A stretch of DNA of 51,124 nt from JAJFUG01 sp964473155 (GTDB lineage: Bacteria > Gemmatimonadota > Glassbacteria > GWA2-58-10): the NCBI GenBank assembly GCA_964473155.1, contig CAYYNT010000025.1, positions 1-51,124 of the forward strand, in the 5' to 3' direction. Shown piece after piece: positions 32,195 to 38,788 of the stretch. Every line of letters starts with the position of its first letter. Within the stretch, counting starts at the first letter, position 1. The position numbers were made by a program, and so were the translations under genes. A model generated the notes under the pieces. It saw nothing but the letters and a program-made list of their open reading frames with translations, was not told the DNA's origin and made no database searches.

Positions 32195-32959
32195 ATGGAA
32201 ACAATTCTCGAACAGGACAGCCTGAGTTGCATGCAGTACACGCTCTGGTCCGGAGTGCCGGGACTGGTTCAGGGAATCAGCCTCCGTGCGGCGGGGCGCG
32301 GGCATGGCGAGGGTTTGCCGTTCCTGGCCGATTTTCTGCGGGAGCGCGGCCTGCGCGACGCTTTCCGTCTTAAACAGGTGCACGGCCAGCGGGTGGTGGA
32401 TGTCAAGCTGTTAGACGGCGTATCGGGCGGGAGATTTTCGATGCTCCAGTCGCTGGAGGGGGATGGTCTGGCGGGCGTGGAGGCGGGCCTGGCCGGAGTG
32501 GTTTCGGCGGCGGATTGCACGCCTGTGTTTATCCTGTCCCGCCGGGCGCGGGCCTGGGCGCTCCTTCATGCCGGCTGGCGCGGTGTCGCGGCTGGAGTCC
32601 TCCAGGCAGGACTGGACCGTCTGCGCGACCTGGCCGGAACAGATCCCTCGGAACTGGAGATTTATCTGGGCCCGTCGATCTGCGGCGCCTGTTACGAGGT
32701 AGGGCGCGAGGTGGCAGTCTGGCTGGGAGTGAGGGGAGAGGAGAGTCCCGGATTCGCGGGGATGACAGAGCGGGGCGCCTGGCGGGTGGATATCCGGGCT
32801 GTCCTGGCGCATCAGGCGCGCTCTCTGGGGACGCCGCCGGAGAATATCGGAATCAGCCGCTGGTGCACGCGCTGCAACAATGATCTTTTCCATTCGTTCC
32901 GGGCCGAGGGAAAAGCCGCGCTCGGACGGATGTGGGCTTTCATGGGGTTCTCGTCATAA
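32195..32959 (+). CDS. pgeF: Peptidoglycan editing factor / multicopper-oxidase-like purine nucleoside phosphorylase
   Basis: 254 residues, normal for the YfiH/PgeF family. Landmarks are KQVHGQRVV, VVSAADCTPVFI (metal Cys), LLHAGWRGVAAGV (metal His), YLGPSICGACYEVG and CTRCNNDLFHSFRAEGKAALGR. The family removes wrongly incorporated residues from cell-wall precursors and also has purine nucleoside phosphorylase activity. It is the last long gene before the microprotein array. Confidence 0.92.
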   Translation: METILEQDSLSCMQYTLWSGVPGLVQGISLRAAGRGHGEGLPFLADFLRERGLRDAFRLKQVHGQRVVDVKLLDGVSGGRFSMLQSLEGDGLAGVEAGLAGVVSAADCTPVFILSRRARAWALLHAGWRGVAAGVLQAGLDRLRDLAGTDPSELEIYLGPSICGACYEVGREVAVWLGVRGEESPGFAGMTERGAWRVDIRAVLAHQARSLGTPPENIGISRWCTRCNNDLFHSFRAEGKAALGRMWAFMGFSS

Positions 32960-33127
32960 AGAGCCGGATCAGGGCGGGTTTTCCGTTCGGGTGGACCGCG
33001 CAAAAAAATGAAACCTTAAGCGCGGTTGGGCGGTCATATAGGGTGTAAGGACAACGGAAACAGGATTTCGAGATACCTCTCGACCCTGAGATGAAACCAT
33101 AACTCCATAGCGGAGACGGAGAGTAAA

Positions 33128-33250
33128 ATGAGAACCATTATGAGAAACATTAACAACGAAGCCCTGGCTTTCTACCTTCATGCCGTTCTTGGAACGGCGG
33201 TGTATTTCGTGTTCGCGGCTGCCTGCCTGGGGCTCAACACAATGGTCTGA
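33128..33250 (+). CDS. Membrane microprotein 1 of a four-member array
   Basis: 40 codons, ATG to TGA, with GGAGAG 4 bases upstream. The N-terminus carries two Arg (MRTIMRNINN), followed by a single helix (AVLGTAVYFVFAAACLGL), so the N-terminus should face the cytoplasm. Tyr-Phe lies in mid-helix, as in the other three. A perfect hairpin terminator follows at 33278, so it forms its own unit. I do not recognise a family. Confidence 0.65.
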   Translation: MRTIMRNINNEALAFYLHAVLGTAVYFVFAAACLGLNTMV

Positions 33251-33277
33251 CGGGAAGCTGGGGGATGAGGGGAAGAG

Positions 33278-33308
33278 ACCGGCGGAGAGCATTCTCCGCC
33301 GGTTTTTT
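33278..33308 (+). terminator. Rho-independent terminator of microprotein 1
   Basis: ACCGGCGGAGA and TCTCCGCCGGT form a perfect 11 bp stem with the 4-base loop GCAT, followed by TTTTTT. Confidence 0.93.
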
Positions 33309-33379
33309 GTATGGATTTTTTCAAAAGAAATTTTTTTGAAACCTTCATCCAGTATTTACAGTCTTAGAGAGTGAGAGTC

Positions 33380-33397
33380 GAGAAAAGCGCTTTTCTC
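33380..33397. promoter_or_regulatory. 18 bp perfect palindrome upstream of microprotein 2
   Basis: GAGAAAAGCGCTTTTCTC is identical to its reverse complement with no spacer, 45 bases before the microprotein 2 ATG. It has no T run and no loop, so an operator for a dimeric repressor is more likely than a terminator. An AT-rich TTGAAA element lies at 33336. Confidence 0.5.
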
Positions 33398-33441
33398 CCT
33401 GGATGCCTGAACCGTTTTTCATTCTGATCGAGGGAGAGAAA

Positions 33442-33579
33442 ATGAATGCCATCCGAAGTGCAAAGGAAAGTATACTATCCCGTCCCTGGAGCGGGGCTGC
33501 GGTTACAGCCGGACTGTATTTCGCGGTGATCGATTTTGTCTGGATACTGATCTCGCTGCCGTCCGGGAAGATTTTATGA
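33442..33579 (+). CDS. Membrane microprotein 2 of a four-member array
   Basis: 45 codons, ATG to TGA, with GGGAGAG about 6 bases upstream. A basic N-terminal part (MNAIRSAKESILSRPWSG) leads into one helix (AAVTAGLYFAVIDFVWILI) with Tyr-Phe near its centre, then SLPSGKIL. An Asp within the helix is unusual for a plain anchor. A stem-loop follows at 33603. Confidence 0.65.
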   Translation: MNAIRSAKESILSRPWSGAAVTAGLYFAVIDFVWILISLPSGKIL

Positions 33580-33602
33580 GTCAGGCTGAACGCGGGAAAA
33601 CG

Positions 33603-33633
33603 GGAGGCCACGGCCGGAACGGTCGCGGCCTCC
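33603..33633 (+). terminator. Hairpin downstream of microprotein 2
   Basis: GGAGGCC.CGGCC and GGTCG.GGCCTCC form a 13-position stem with one A-C mismatch and one G-T pair around the loop GGAAC. Only a weak T tract follows (TGTCGTC), so it may be an attenuator or mRNA-stabilising hairpin instead of a full terminator. Confidence 0.55.
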
Positions 33634-33675
33634 TGTCGTCCAGTAAGAAAGGCTGAGAAGCGGACAAAAATTTTT

Positions 33676-33704
33676 TTGACAAAGTGGAACAAAAAGTATA
33701 CATT
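33676..33704 (+). promoter_or_regulatory. sigma70-type promoter of microprotein 3
   Basis: TTGACA (33676-33681) and TACATT (33699-33704) are spaced 17 bp, in an A/T-rich setting right after the previous cassette. The predicted leader is about 150 bases long and contains a 32-codon hydrophilic frame (33772-33870) whose stop overlaps the microprotein start by 8 bp. Confidence 0.65.
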
Positions 33705-33771
33705 AGTGTTATACAAAGTATGATTCGGCAGGACAAGGACTGAAAGACTGAGGCGGGAAAGAGAGTGGCAT

Positions 33772-33870
33772 ATGGTTAAAATGAGAATGAGTAGCAGAAA
33801 CATAGGCTGGGGCCGAGGGCAAAACAAGAGTTGTATTGATCTTTATCAAGGAGGATGTGAAGATGACTGA
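33772..33870 (+). other. Possible leader peptide ahead of microprotein 3
   Basis: A 32-codon frame, ATG to TGA, lies inside the leader after the 33676 promoter. Its stop lies 8 bp into microprotein 3, so ribosomes finishing it could restart there. It is hydrophilic (VKMRMSSRNIGWGRGQNK), unlike the microproteins, and its own ribosome site is only moderate. It may simply be chance. Confidence 0.3.
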
Positions 33871-33970
33871 AAGAAAAGAGTTGCTCAAGTCATCCATGAA
33901 ATTCCTGGGCTTGTTCATTTCTTACTTCATCCTGATGAGTTTTCTCCTTAACCCGATGACAGGGATCTGA
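33863..33970 (+). CDS. Membrane microprotein 3 of a four-member array
   Basis: 35 codons, ATG to TGA, with AAGGAGG 8 bases upstream, the best ribosome site of the array. A charged start (MTERKELLKSSMK) leads into one helix (FLGLFISYFILMSFLL) containing Tyr-Phe, and a short tail NPMTGI. It has its own promoter (33676) and its own terminator (34002). Confidence 0.68.
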   Translation: MTERKELLKSSMKFLGLFISYFILMSFLLNPMTGI

Positions 33971-34001
33971 GAGAGGGAGAAACAAAGAAGGGAAAGTAAA
34001 A

Positions 34002-34034
34002 ACCGGCCGCCCGGGAGGGTGGCCGGTCCTTTTT
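34002..34034 (+). terminator. Rho-independent terminator of microprotein 3
   Basis: ACCGGCCGCCC and GGGTGGCCGGT form an 11 bp stem (one G-T) with loop GGGA, followed after CC by TTTTT. The stem base ACCGGC matches that of the terminator of microprotein 1. Confidence 0.9.
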
Positions 34035-34102
34035 GGGGATAATACAGGATCAGCATTTGGCAATTCATCAAGATCATAAAAATAGAAGGTCAGGAGGGAA
34101 GA

Positions 34103-34216
34103 ATGTCCATATTCAAGTTCAAGTCCGTGAGAGCGGAGATGCTGGTAAGGGTGATGGTAAGCATGCTGACTTATTTCATGGCCCTTATGGTTCTGGTGGG
34201 GATGCTCGGAATGTAG
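34103..34216 (+). CDS. Membrane microprotein 4 of a four-member array
   Basis: 37 codons, ATG to TAG, with AGGAGGG about 4 bases upstream. A basic start (MSIFKFKSVRAEM) leads into one Met-rich helix (LVRVMVSMLTYFMALMVLVGML) containing Tyr-Phe. No convincing terminator lies between it and the convergent nikR. Confidence 0.62.
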   Translation: MSIFKFKSVRAEMLVRVMVSMLTYFMALMVLVGMLGM

Positions 34217-34300
34217 AGCGCAGAAAGATGTGGGGCTCATCGGGCCGTGACGGATGGAGGCAGATTTCTGCGGTCCGGTGCGCCCCGCGCCTGCTGGCGC

Positions 34301-34717
34301 TCAGATGTCCTGACCGGTGGTGGTCATGTTAAGCCTGGAGTGCTTGACGCCCCGGATGGCGGCAAGGCGGTCGGCAAGGATTTTTATCTGTGTGTTGGGT
34401 CCTTTGAGTATGATCACTTCAAGGCAATTGTCGTGGTCAATATGCACGTGCAGCGAGGAAATGATGATTTCGCGGTGTTCGTGCTGAATGTGGGTCAGGG
34501 TTTCGCCCAGGTCGTGCTGGTGGTGGTCGTAGACCAGGCTGAGCGAGGCCGCGGTCACAGTGCCGTCCAGGCTCCACTGGTCGGCGATCAGATGCTCGCG
34601 CATCAGGTCGCGCAGCGCCTCGCTGCGGTTGGAGTATCCCTCGGCCAGGATATGGCTGTCGAAACGGTCCGCCAGGCCGGCGTCGATAGATATGCCAAAG
34701 CGCTTGACTTTCTCCAT
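34301..34717 (-). CDS. nikR: Nickel-responsive regulator NikR
   Basis: 138 residues. The N-terminal ribbon-helix-helix (VKRFGISIDAGLADRFDSHI... NRSEALRDLMR) binds DNA. The C-terminal ACT-like domain carries the square-planar nickel ligands with the spacing of E. coli NikR: His79, His90 and His92, and Cys98 in HVHIDHDNC. I start at 34717 because GGAGG lies about 6 bases upstream; the earlier ATG (34741) has none. No nickel transporter or hydrogenase gene is in the window, so its target is outside or it controls itself. Confidence 0.93.
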   Translation of the reverse strand: MEKVKRFGISIDAGLADRFDSHILAEGYSNRSEALRDLMREHLIADQWSLDGTVTAASLSLVYDHHQHDLGETLTHIQHEHREIIISSLHVHIDHDNCLEVIILKGPNTQIKILADRLAAIRGVKHSRLNMTTTGQDI

Positions 34718-34810
34718 TTTTTCCTCCACTGCTGTTATCAATCTTTCCAGGCTCCGCCCCGGATTGACAGCGCCCCGGGCCTGGGGCTAAATTTACCTGA
34801 CAGCGCGAGA

Positions 34811-34850
34811 GCTGACATTTAATATAAATTAAGGTGATCGGCTTGTCAGC
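34811..34850 (-). promoter_or_regulatory. nikR promoter with flanking inverted repeat
   Basis: On the minus strand CTGACA (34849-34844) and TATATT (34826-34821) are spaced 17 bp. GCTGACA (34811-34817) and TGTCAGC (34844-34850) are perfect inverted copies framing the promoter, and one of them includes the -35 box. This is not the GTATGA-type operator of E. coli NikR. Confidence 0.55.
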
Positions 34851-34964
34851 GGCAATTTGATTTCACAATGGAATACGAATGGCCGAAACATGACCTGCAT
34901 CCAGGACGTTACAATAGCGCTCGGGACGTGTGGTTTTCAGTAATGCGAGTTAGGCGGAGGCTGG

Positions 34965-36260
34965 ATGATAGACATCACAAAACTCCTTTGCGGCGAGCAG
35001 TCGAGCGGAGATGCGATCCGTTACGGCCATGCACGTGCGGCGTCCCCGGCCTGTCCGCCGCCGGGAACCGTTGCGCTTTCCGCTTCTCAGGAAGCGCCGA
35101 AAAGCGCGGCCGAGCGCCGTCCTGTCGTGGTCTTCAACTGCACGCGCCGCTGCAACCTCCGCTGCGTCCACTGCTATACGGACAGCGAGAACAGGCGGTA
35201 TTCCGGTGAATTGACCACCGATGAGGCCAAAGCTTTCCTTTCCGACCTGGCCGGTTTCCGGGTCCCGGCGGTGCTGTTTTCGGGCGGGGAGCCTCTGGTG
35301 CGCCGGGACATTTTCGATCTGGTGCGTTTTTCGGTTGAGCGCGGCCTTCGGCCGACCCTTTCCACCAACGGCACGCTGATCGATGCAAAGACGGCGCGGC
35401 AGGTGAAGGAGGCCGGTTTCACCTACGTGGGAATAAGCCTGGACGGGATAGGCGAGGTGAACGACTGTTTCCGCGGCAAGAAAGGGGCTTTCGACCTGGC
35501 GATGCGTGGTTTCCGCAACCTCGTGGAACTGGGCCAGCGCGTGGGCCTGCGCCTGACGCTCACCCGCAGCAACTATAAGGATCTGGAAGCTATCTTCGAT
35601 TTTATCGAGCGGGAGCGGATCAACCGGGCCTGTTTCTATCACCTGGTGTATTCCGGCCGCGGGGCGGAGATAGCCGGGAGCGACCTGTCGCACGGCCAGA
35701 GCCGCGATGCCATGGAAATAATAATGCGCCGCACGCGGGATTTCCACGCCCGCGGGCTGAATATCAATATCCTGACCGTGGACAACCATGTGGACGGGAT
35801 TTATGTCCTGCGGCGTCTGGAGGCTGAATCCAGCCCGCGGGCGGCCGAGGTGCGCAGCCTGCTTGAGTGGAACCGCGGCGGAATGTTCTCCACCGGGGTG
35901 GGGATCGGCGAGGTGGACTGGCACGGCAACGTTCACCCGGACCAGTTCTGGATGGATTACACGTTCGGCAACGTGAAGGAACGCAGGTTCTCGGAGATAT
36001 GGACCGATACGTCCGATCCGCTGATGGCCGGACTGAAGGACCGGGCGAACAGAATCCGCGGACGCTGCCGCCTTTGCCGCTATTTCGGGATGTGCGGCGG
36101 CGCGATGCGCGTGCGCGCGGCCCGGGTGTACGATGACCCGTTCGGTCCGGACCCGGCCTGCTACCTGACCGATGAGGAGATCGGGCTGACGGAAGAAAAG
36201 AAGGCTGAATTGCGGGCCGCGGGAGAAATCTATCCCGTGCCAACCTCCCTGGCCGGCTGA
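34965..36260 (+). CDS. ahbC: Radical SAM/SPASM protein, AhbC-like (12,18-didecarboxysiroheme deacetylase)
   Basis: 431 residues. The radical-SAM cluster motif is CNLRCVHC (Cys63, Cys67, Cys70). The family-specific parts are the N-terminal MIDITKLLCG, FSGGEPLVRRDIFDLV, STNGTLID, YVGISLDGIGEVND, YHLVYSGRG, LTVDNHVDG, HPDQFWMDYTFGNVKER, and a C-terminal auxiliary-cluster region CRLCRYFGMCGGAMRVRA. These follow the pattern of AhbC/NirJ1, which removes acetate side chains from didecarboxysiroheme in the siroheme-dependent heme route. AhbA/B/D genes are absent nearby. GGAGG lies 5 bases before the ATG, and a terminator follows. Confidence 0.82.
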   Translation: MIDITKLLCGEQSSGDAIRYGHARAASPACPPPGTVALSASQEAPKSAAERRPVVVFNCTRRCNLRCVHCYTDSENRRYSGELTTDEAKAFLSDLAGFRVPAVLFSGGEPLVRRDIFDLVRFSVERGLRPTLSTNGTLIDAKTARQVKEAGFTYVGISLDGIGEVNDCFRGKKGAFDLAMRGFRNLVELGQRVGLRLTLTRSNYKDLEAIFDFIERERINRACFYHLVYSGRGAEIAGSDLSHGQSRDAMEIIMRRTRDFHARGLNINILTVDNHVDGIYVLRRLEAESSPRAAEVRSLLEWNRGGMFSTGVGIGEVDWHGNVHPDQFWMDYTFGNVKERRFSEIWTDTSDPLMAGLKDRANRIRGRCRLCRYFGMCGGAMRVRAARVYDDPFGPDPACYLTDEEIGLTEEKKAELRAAGEIYPVPTSLAG

Positions 36261-36292
36261 AAATTATTTTACTCTTTAGAAATGCTTTGGAA

Positions 36293-36322
36293 AAAGCTCC
36301 GGGTTGCCTGCCGGGGCTTTTT
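36293..36322 (+). terminator. Rho-independent terminator of ahbC
   Basis: AAAGCTCCGG and CCGGGGCTTT form a 10 bp stem (one T-G) around GTTGCCTG, ending in TTTTT. The remaining 240 bases up to the next gene hold no gene or confident promoter. Confidence 0.88.
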
Positions 36323-36562
36323 GATATATTTTGGAAAACTTTTACCGCCGGATTTCCGGTTGTGGCAAAAGCGATCCGGTGAAGAGTGCGCCGAAACCGT
36401 ATGATAATGCGGCGGGAACGGCTGAGTACGGCAGGTATCAGTTTTTCGTGAGTCCCCTCGCGGCTTTCCGATGGAAGGCCGGGCGGGGCAGGTGCGTTCT
36501 GATCAGGGTGACGGAAGAGTGATATTTATTCCCGATCCGGTTATCGCGAAGGGACAGAACTG

Positions 36563-38662
36563 GTGATACAGTTTCTCAATCCGCTGGTGCTGTTAGGCCT
36601 GGCCGCCGGGGCAATCCCTTTTTTAATTCACTTTTTCAGCCGTTTCCGGGCCGAGCGGCGCGAATTCAGCTCGCTCATGCTGTTGGCCGAGATATCGGAG
36701 CGGCAGGTCCGCCGCATGAGGATGCGCCGCTGGCTGCTGCTGGCGTTGCGTACCCTGGCGGTGATACTGCTTGTCCTTGCCCCGGCGCGGCCGGTGGTGA
36801 GCGGCTTTTTCAAAGCCGGACCCTCGGAACACCTTCCCGCCGGAGTTGTTTTCGTTTTCGACAATTCAGCCAGCCAGGGCTATGTGGACGAGCAGGGCGC
36901 GGTGGGGGACCGTCTGGCCGGGCGCATGGAGCGTATCCGTTCCTGGCTTGGCAACCATGACCGCTACTGTCTTCTTACCGCACCGGGAGGATTCACTGCT
37001 CCGGAGAGCGGAGAATGGCTTGCACCCGGCGGTCCGGGGCCGTCCGGCGCGATCCTGCGTCCCGGCAGCCGTGGCGGTAGTCTGGGCGATGCGGTCCGCG
37101 CCGCCGGGCGTCTTCTGGCAGCCCAGGAGGGCGCAGTGACACGCGAGGGGTTCATATTCAGCGACTGCCAGCGCGGGTTTCTCGGCGCGGACAGCCTGGG
37201 AGCGGCCGGGGCGGTCACCCGCTGGTACGTGCTGGAGGGACATCCCCGTCCCCCGGAAAACCTGGCCCTGACCGGACTTTCGTTGCCAGGCGAGATAATC
37301 CGGCCCGGCGCGCCGCTCAAGGTGCGCGTCGAGGTGTCCAGATTCGGTGGGACCGGGACGGCCAGGGCCATGCCGCGGGTTTATCTGGATGGCCGTCTGG
37401 CCGGACAGGGCGAGGTGAGCCTCGATCCGGACGGTCAGGCTGCGGCGAGCGTGGAACTTCCTCCACTGGAGGCCGGAGCTTTCGAACTGTCCGCCCGTCT
37501 GGACGCCGATAACCTGGCAGTGGACAACCAGCGCTCGATGCTCCTGAACATTCCGCCGCGGCTCGTGGTAAGCCTGGTCGAGGGGAGCGGGAAGCGGGAT
37601 CGCTGGGTACGGACGGCGTTCGAGGTTCTGGATGCGGCCGGGGCAGTGAGGCTGGCCGTAAATGAGAATTTGCCTCTCGATCTGAAAGCGTTTCAGGGAA
37701 CCGATGTTTTTGTCCTGCATGGCGTGGATTATCCCGAGGCTGAAATTGTCAGTTTTCTCGACCGTGCGGCGAGCGCAGGGGCCGGACTACTCGTGTTGCC
37801 CTCCGGAGAGGGCCCGGTCTCGGATATGGCGACGCGCCGTTTCGGCGCCGCGGCCGCGAGAATGGGTTTTTCGCTTGCGGCCGGACCCCTCGAGCGGATG
37901 GATGGTTTTGACACCCCCGCCCGTCCAGGTGCGGCGGATGAGTCACGGGCTGTATTCGGCGCGCTTTTTGAGGCGCTACCCGGACTGGAGCAGGTGAAAA
38001 TCAACGCCTTGCGGGTTCTTGACGGCGCCGGTCCCGGCGAGGCGGCGGGACAGGCCTGGGAGCTGAAAACCGCCGGCGGCCGTCCCCTGGTGCGCTTATG
38101 GCGGGGAGAGAGATGTAACGTGATGATAGCCGCAACGGACCTGGCGGATCCCGCGCAGACCGAACTGCCCGAGACTCCGCTTTTTGTGCCTCTGGCGCAT
38201 TCGCTTGTCTCCCTTTGCGCCTGGCGCGGACCAGTGATAACACCAGGCTTGACCGTGGGAGAGAAGGCGGACCTGTTTTTCGGCGCGCCGGTGAACACCG
38301 GCCGGATGCAGGTGCACGGGCCCGGAGAAAGCCGGTTCATGCTGCCGCCTGGGGAGCACGCGCGGATTGAATTCGAGGGGACGGATCAGCCGGGAGTGTA
38401 CCGCGTATTCGACGGAGAGAAGCTGGCCGGGGCTTTCGATGTTGTGCTGGACCCCGCGGAGAGCGATGTCCGCCTGGAAAGCCGGGAAAGAATAAAACAG
38501 TGGTTCGGCGGAACGGAGGTGCGGTTCATCTCTCCATCCGACACGCTGGAAAACATCGTGTTTCCAGACCGCGGTGGAGTGGAGGCCTGGCCCTGGCTTC
38601 TGGGGCTGTTTCTGCTGGTGCTGGGCGCCGAGCAGATAGTGGCGAACCGTAAGGAAGAGTGA
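36563..38662 (+). CDS. BatA-like membrane protein with von Willebrand-type domain
   Basis: 699 residues, starting with GTG. The N-terminus is the double-transmembrane BatA signature (FLNPLVLLGLAAGAIPFLIHFF, then RMRMRRWLLLALRTLAVILLVLAPARP). A von-Willebrand-like segment follows, with FVFDNSASQGY, where FDNSAS takes the place of the metal-binding DxSxS. A long extracytoplasmic part comes next, with a glutamine-amidotransferase-like stretch (TDVFVLHGVDYPEAEIVSFLDRAASAGAGLLVLPSG), and a final membrane helix (WPWLLGLFLLVLGAEQIV). Such proteins occur with MoxR ATPases in stress or secretion clusters, but no MoxR gene is nearby. Confidence 0.8.
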   Translation: MIQFLNPLVLLGLAAGAIPFLIHFFSRFRAERREFSSLMLLAEISERQVRRMRMRRWLLLALRTLAVILLVLAPARPVVSGFFKAGPSEHLPAGVVFVFDNSASQGYVDEQGAVGDRLAGRMERIRSWLGNHDRYCLLTAPGGFTAPESGEWLAPGGPGPSGAILRPGSRGGSLGDAVRAAGRLLAAQEGAVTREGFIFSDCQRGFLGADSLGAAGAVTRWYVLEGHPRPPENLALTGLSLPGEIIRPGAPLKVRVEVSRFGGTGTARAMPRVYLDGRLAGQGEVSLDPDGQAAASVELPPLEAGAFELSARLDADNLAVDNQRSMLLNIPPRLVVSLVEGSGKRDRWVRTAFEVLDAAGAVRLAVNENLPLDLKAFQGTDVFVLHGVDYPEAEIVSFLDRAASAGAGLLVLPSGEGPVSDMATRRFGAAAARMGFSLAAGPLERMDGFDTPARPGAADESRAVFGALFEALPGLEQVKINALRVLDGAGPGEAAGQAWELKTAGGRPLVRLWRGERCNVMIAATDLADPAQTELPETPLFVPLAHSLVSLCAWRGPVITPGLTVGEKADLFFGAPVNTGRMQVHGPGESRFMLPPGEHARIEFEGTDQPGVYRVFDGEKLAGAFDVVLDPAESDVRLESRERIKQWFGGTEVRFISPSDTLENIVFPDRGGVEAWPWLLGLFLLVLGAEQIVANRKEE

Positions 38663-38788
38663 GACTGCGCGGCGCGCCGTATCCCTGCATAACTACATTC
38701 ATTGCAATGAGATATACTTTGTATCAATTCGAAAATCGAAGAGATGGCAGATGCTGGTGCGAATCAAATCTGACGGGAAGAACGGGAC

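Noticed and set aside
32995..33026. Inverted repeat ACCGCGC/GCGCGGT after pgeF
   Set aside because: The 18-base A-rich loop and the absence of a T run make it a poor terminator. It could be a chance GC match.
36331..36522. 63-codon frame after the ahbC terminator
   Set aside because: It needs a TTG start without a ribosome site and has no hydrophobic or domain pattern.
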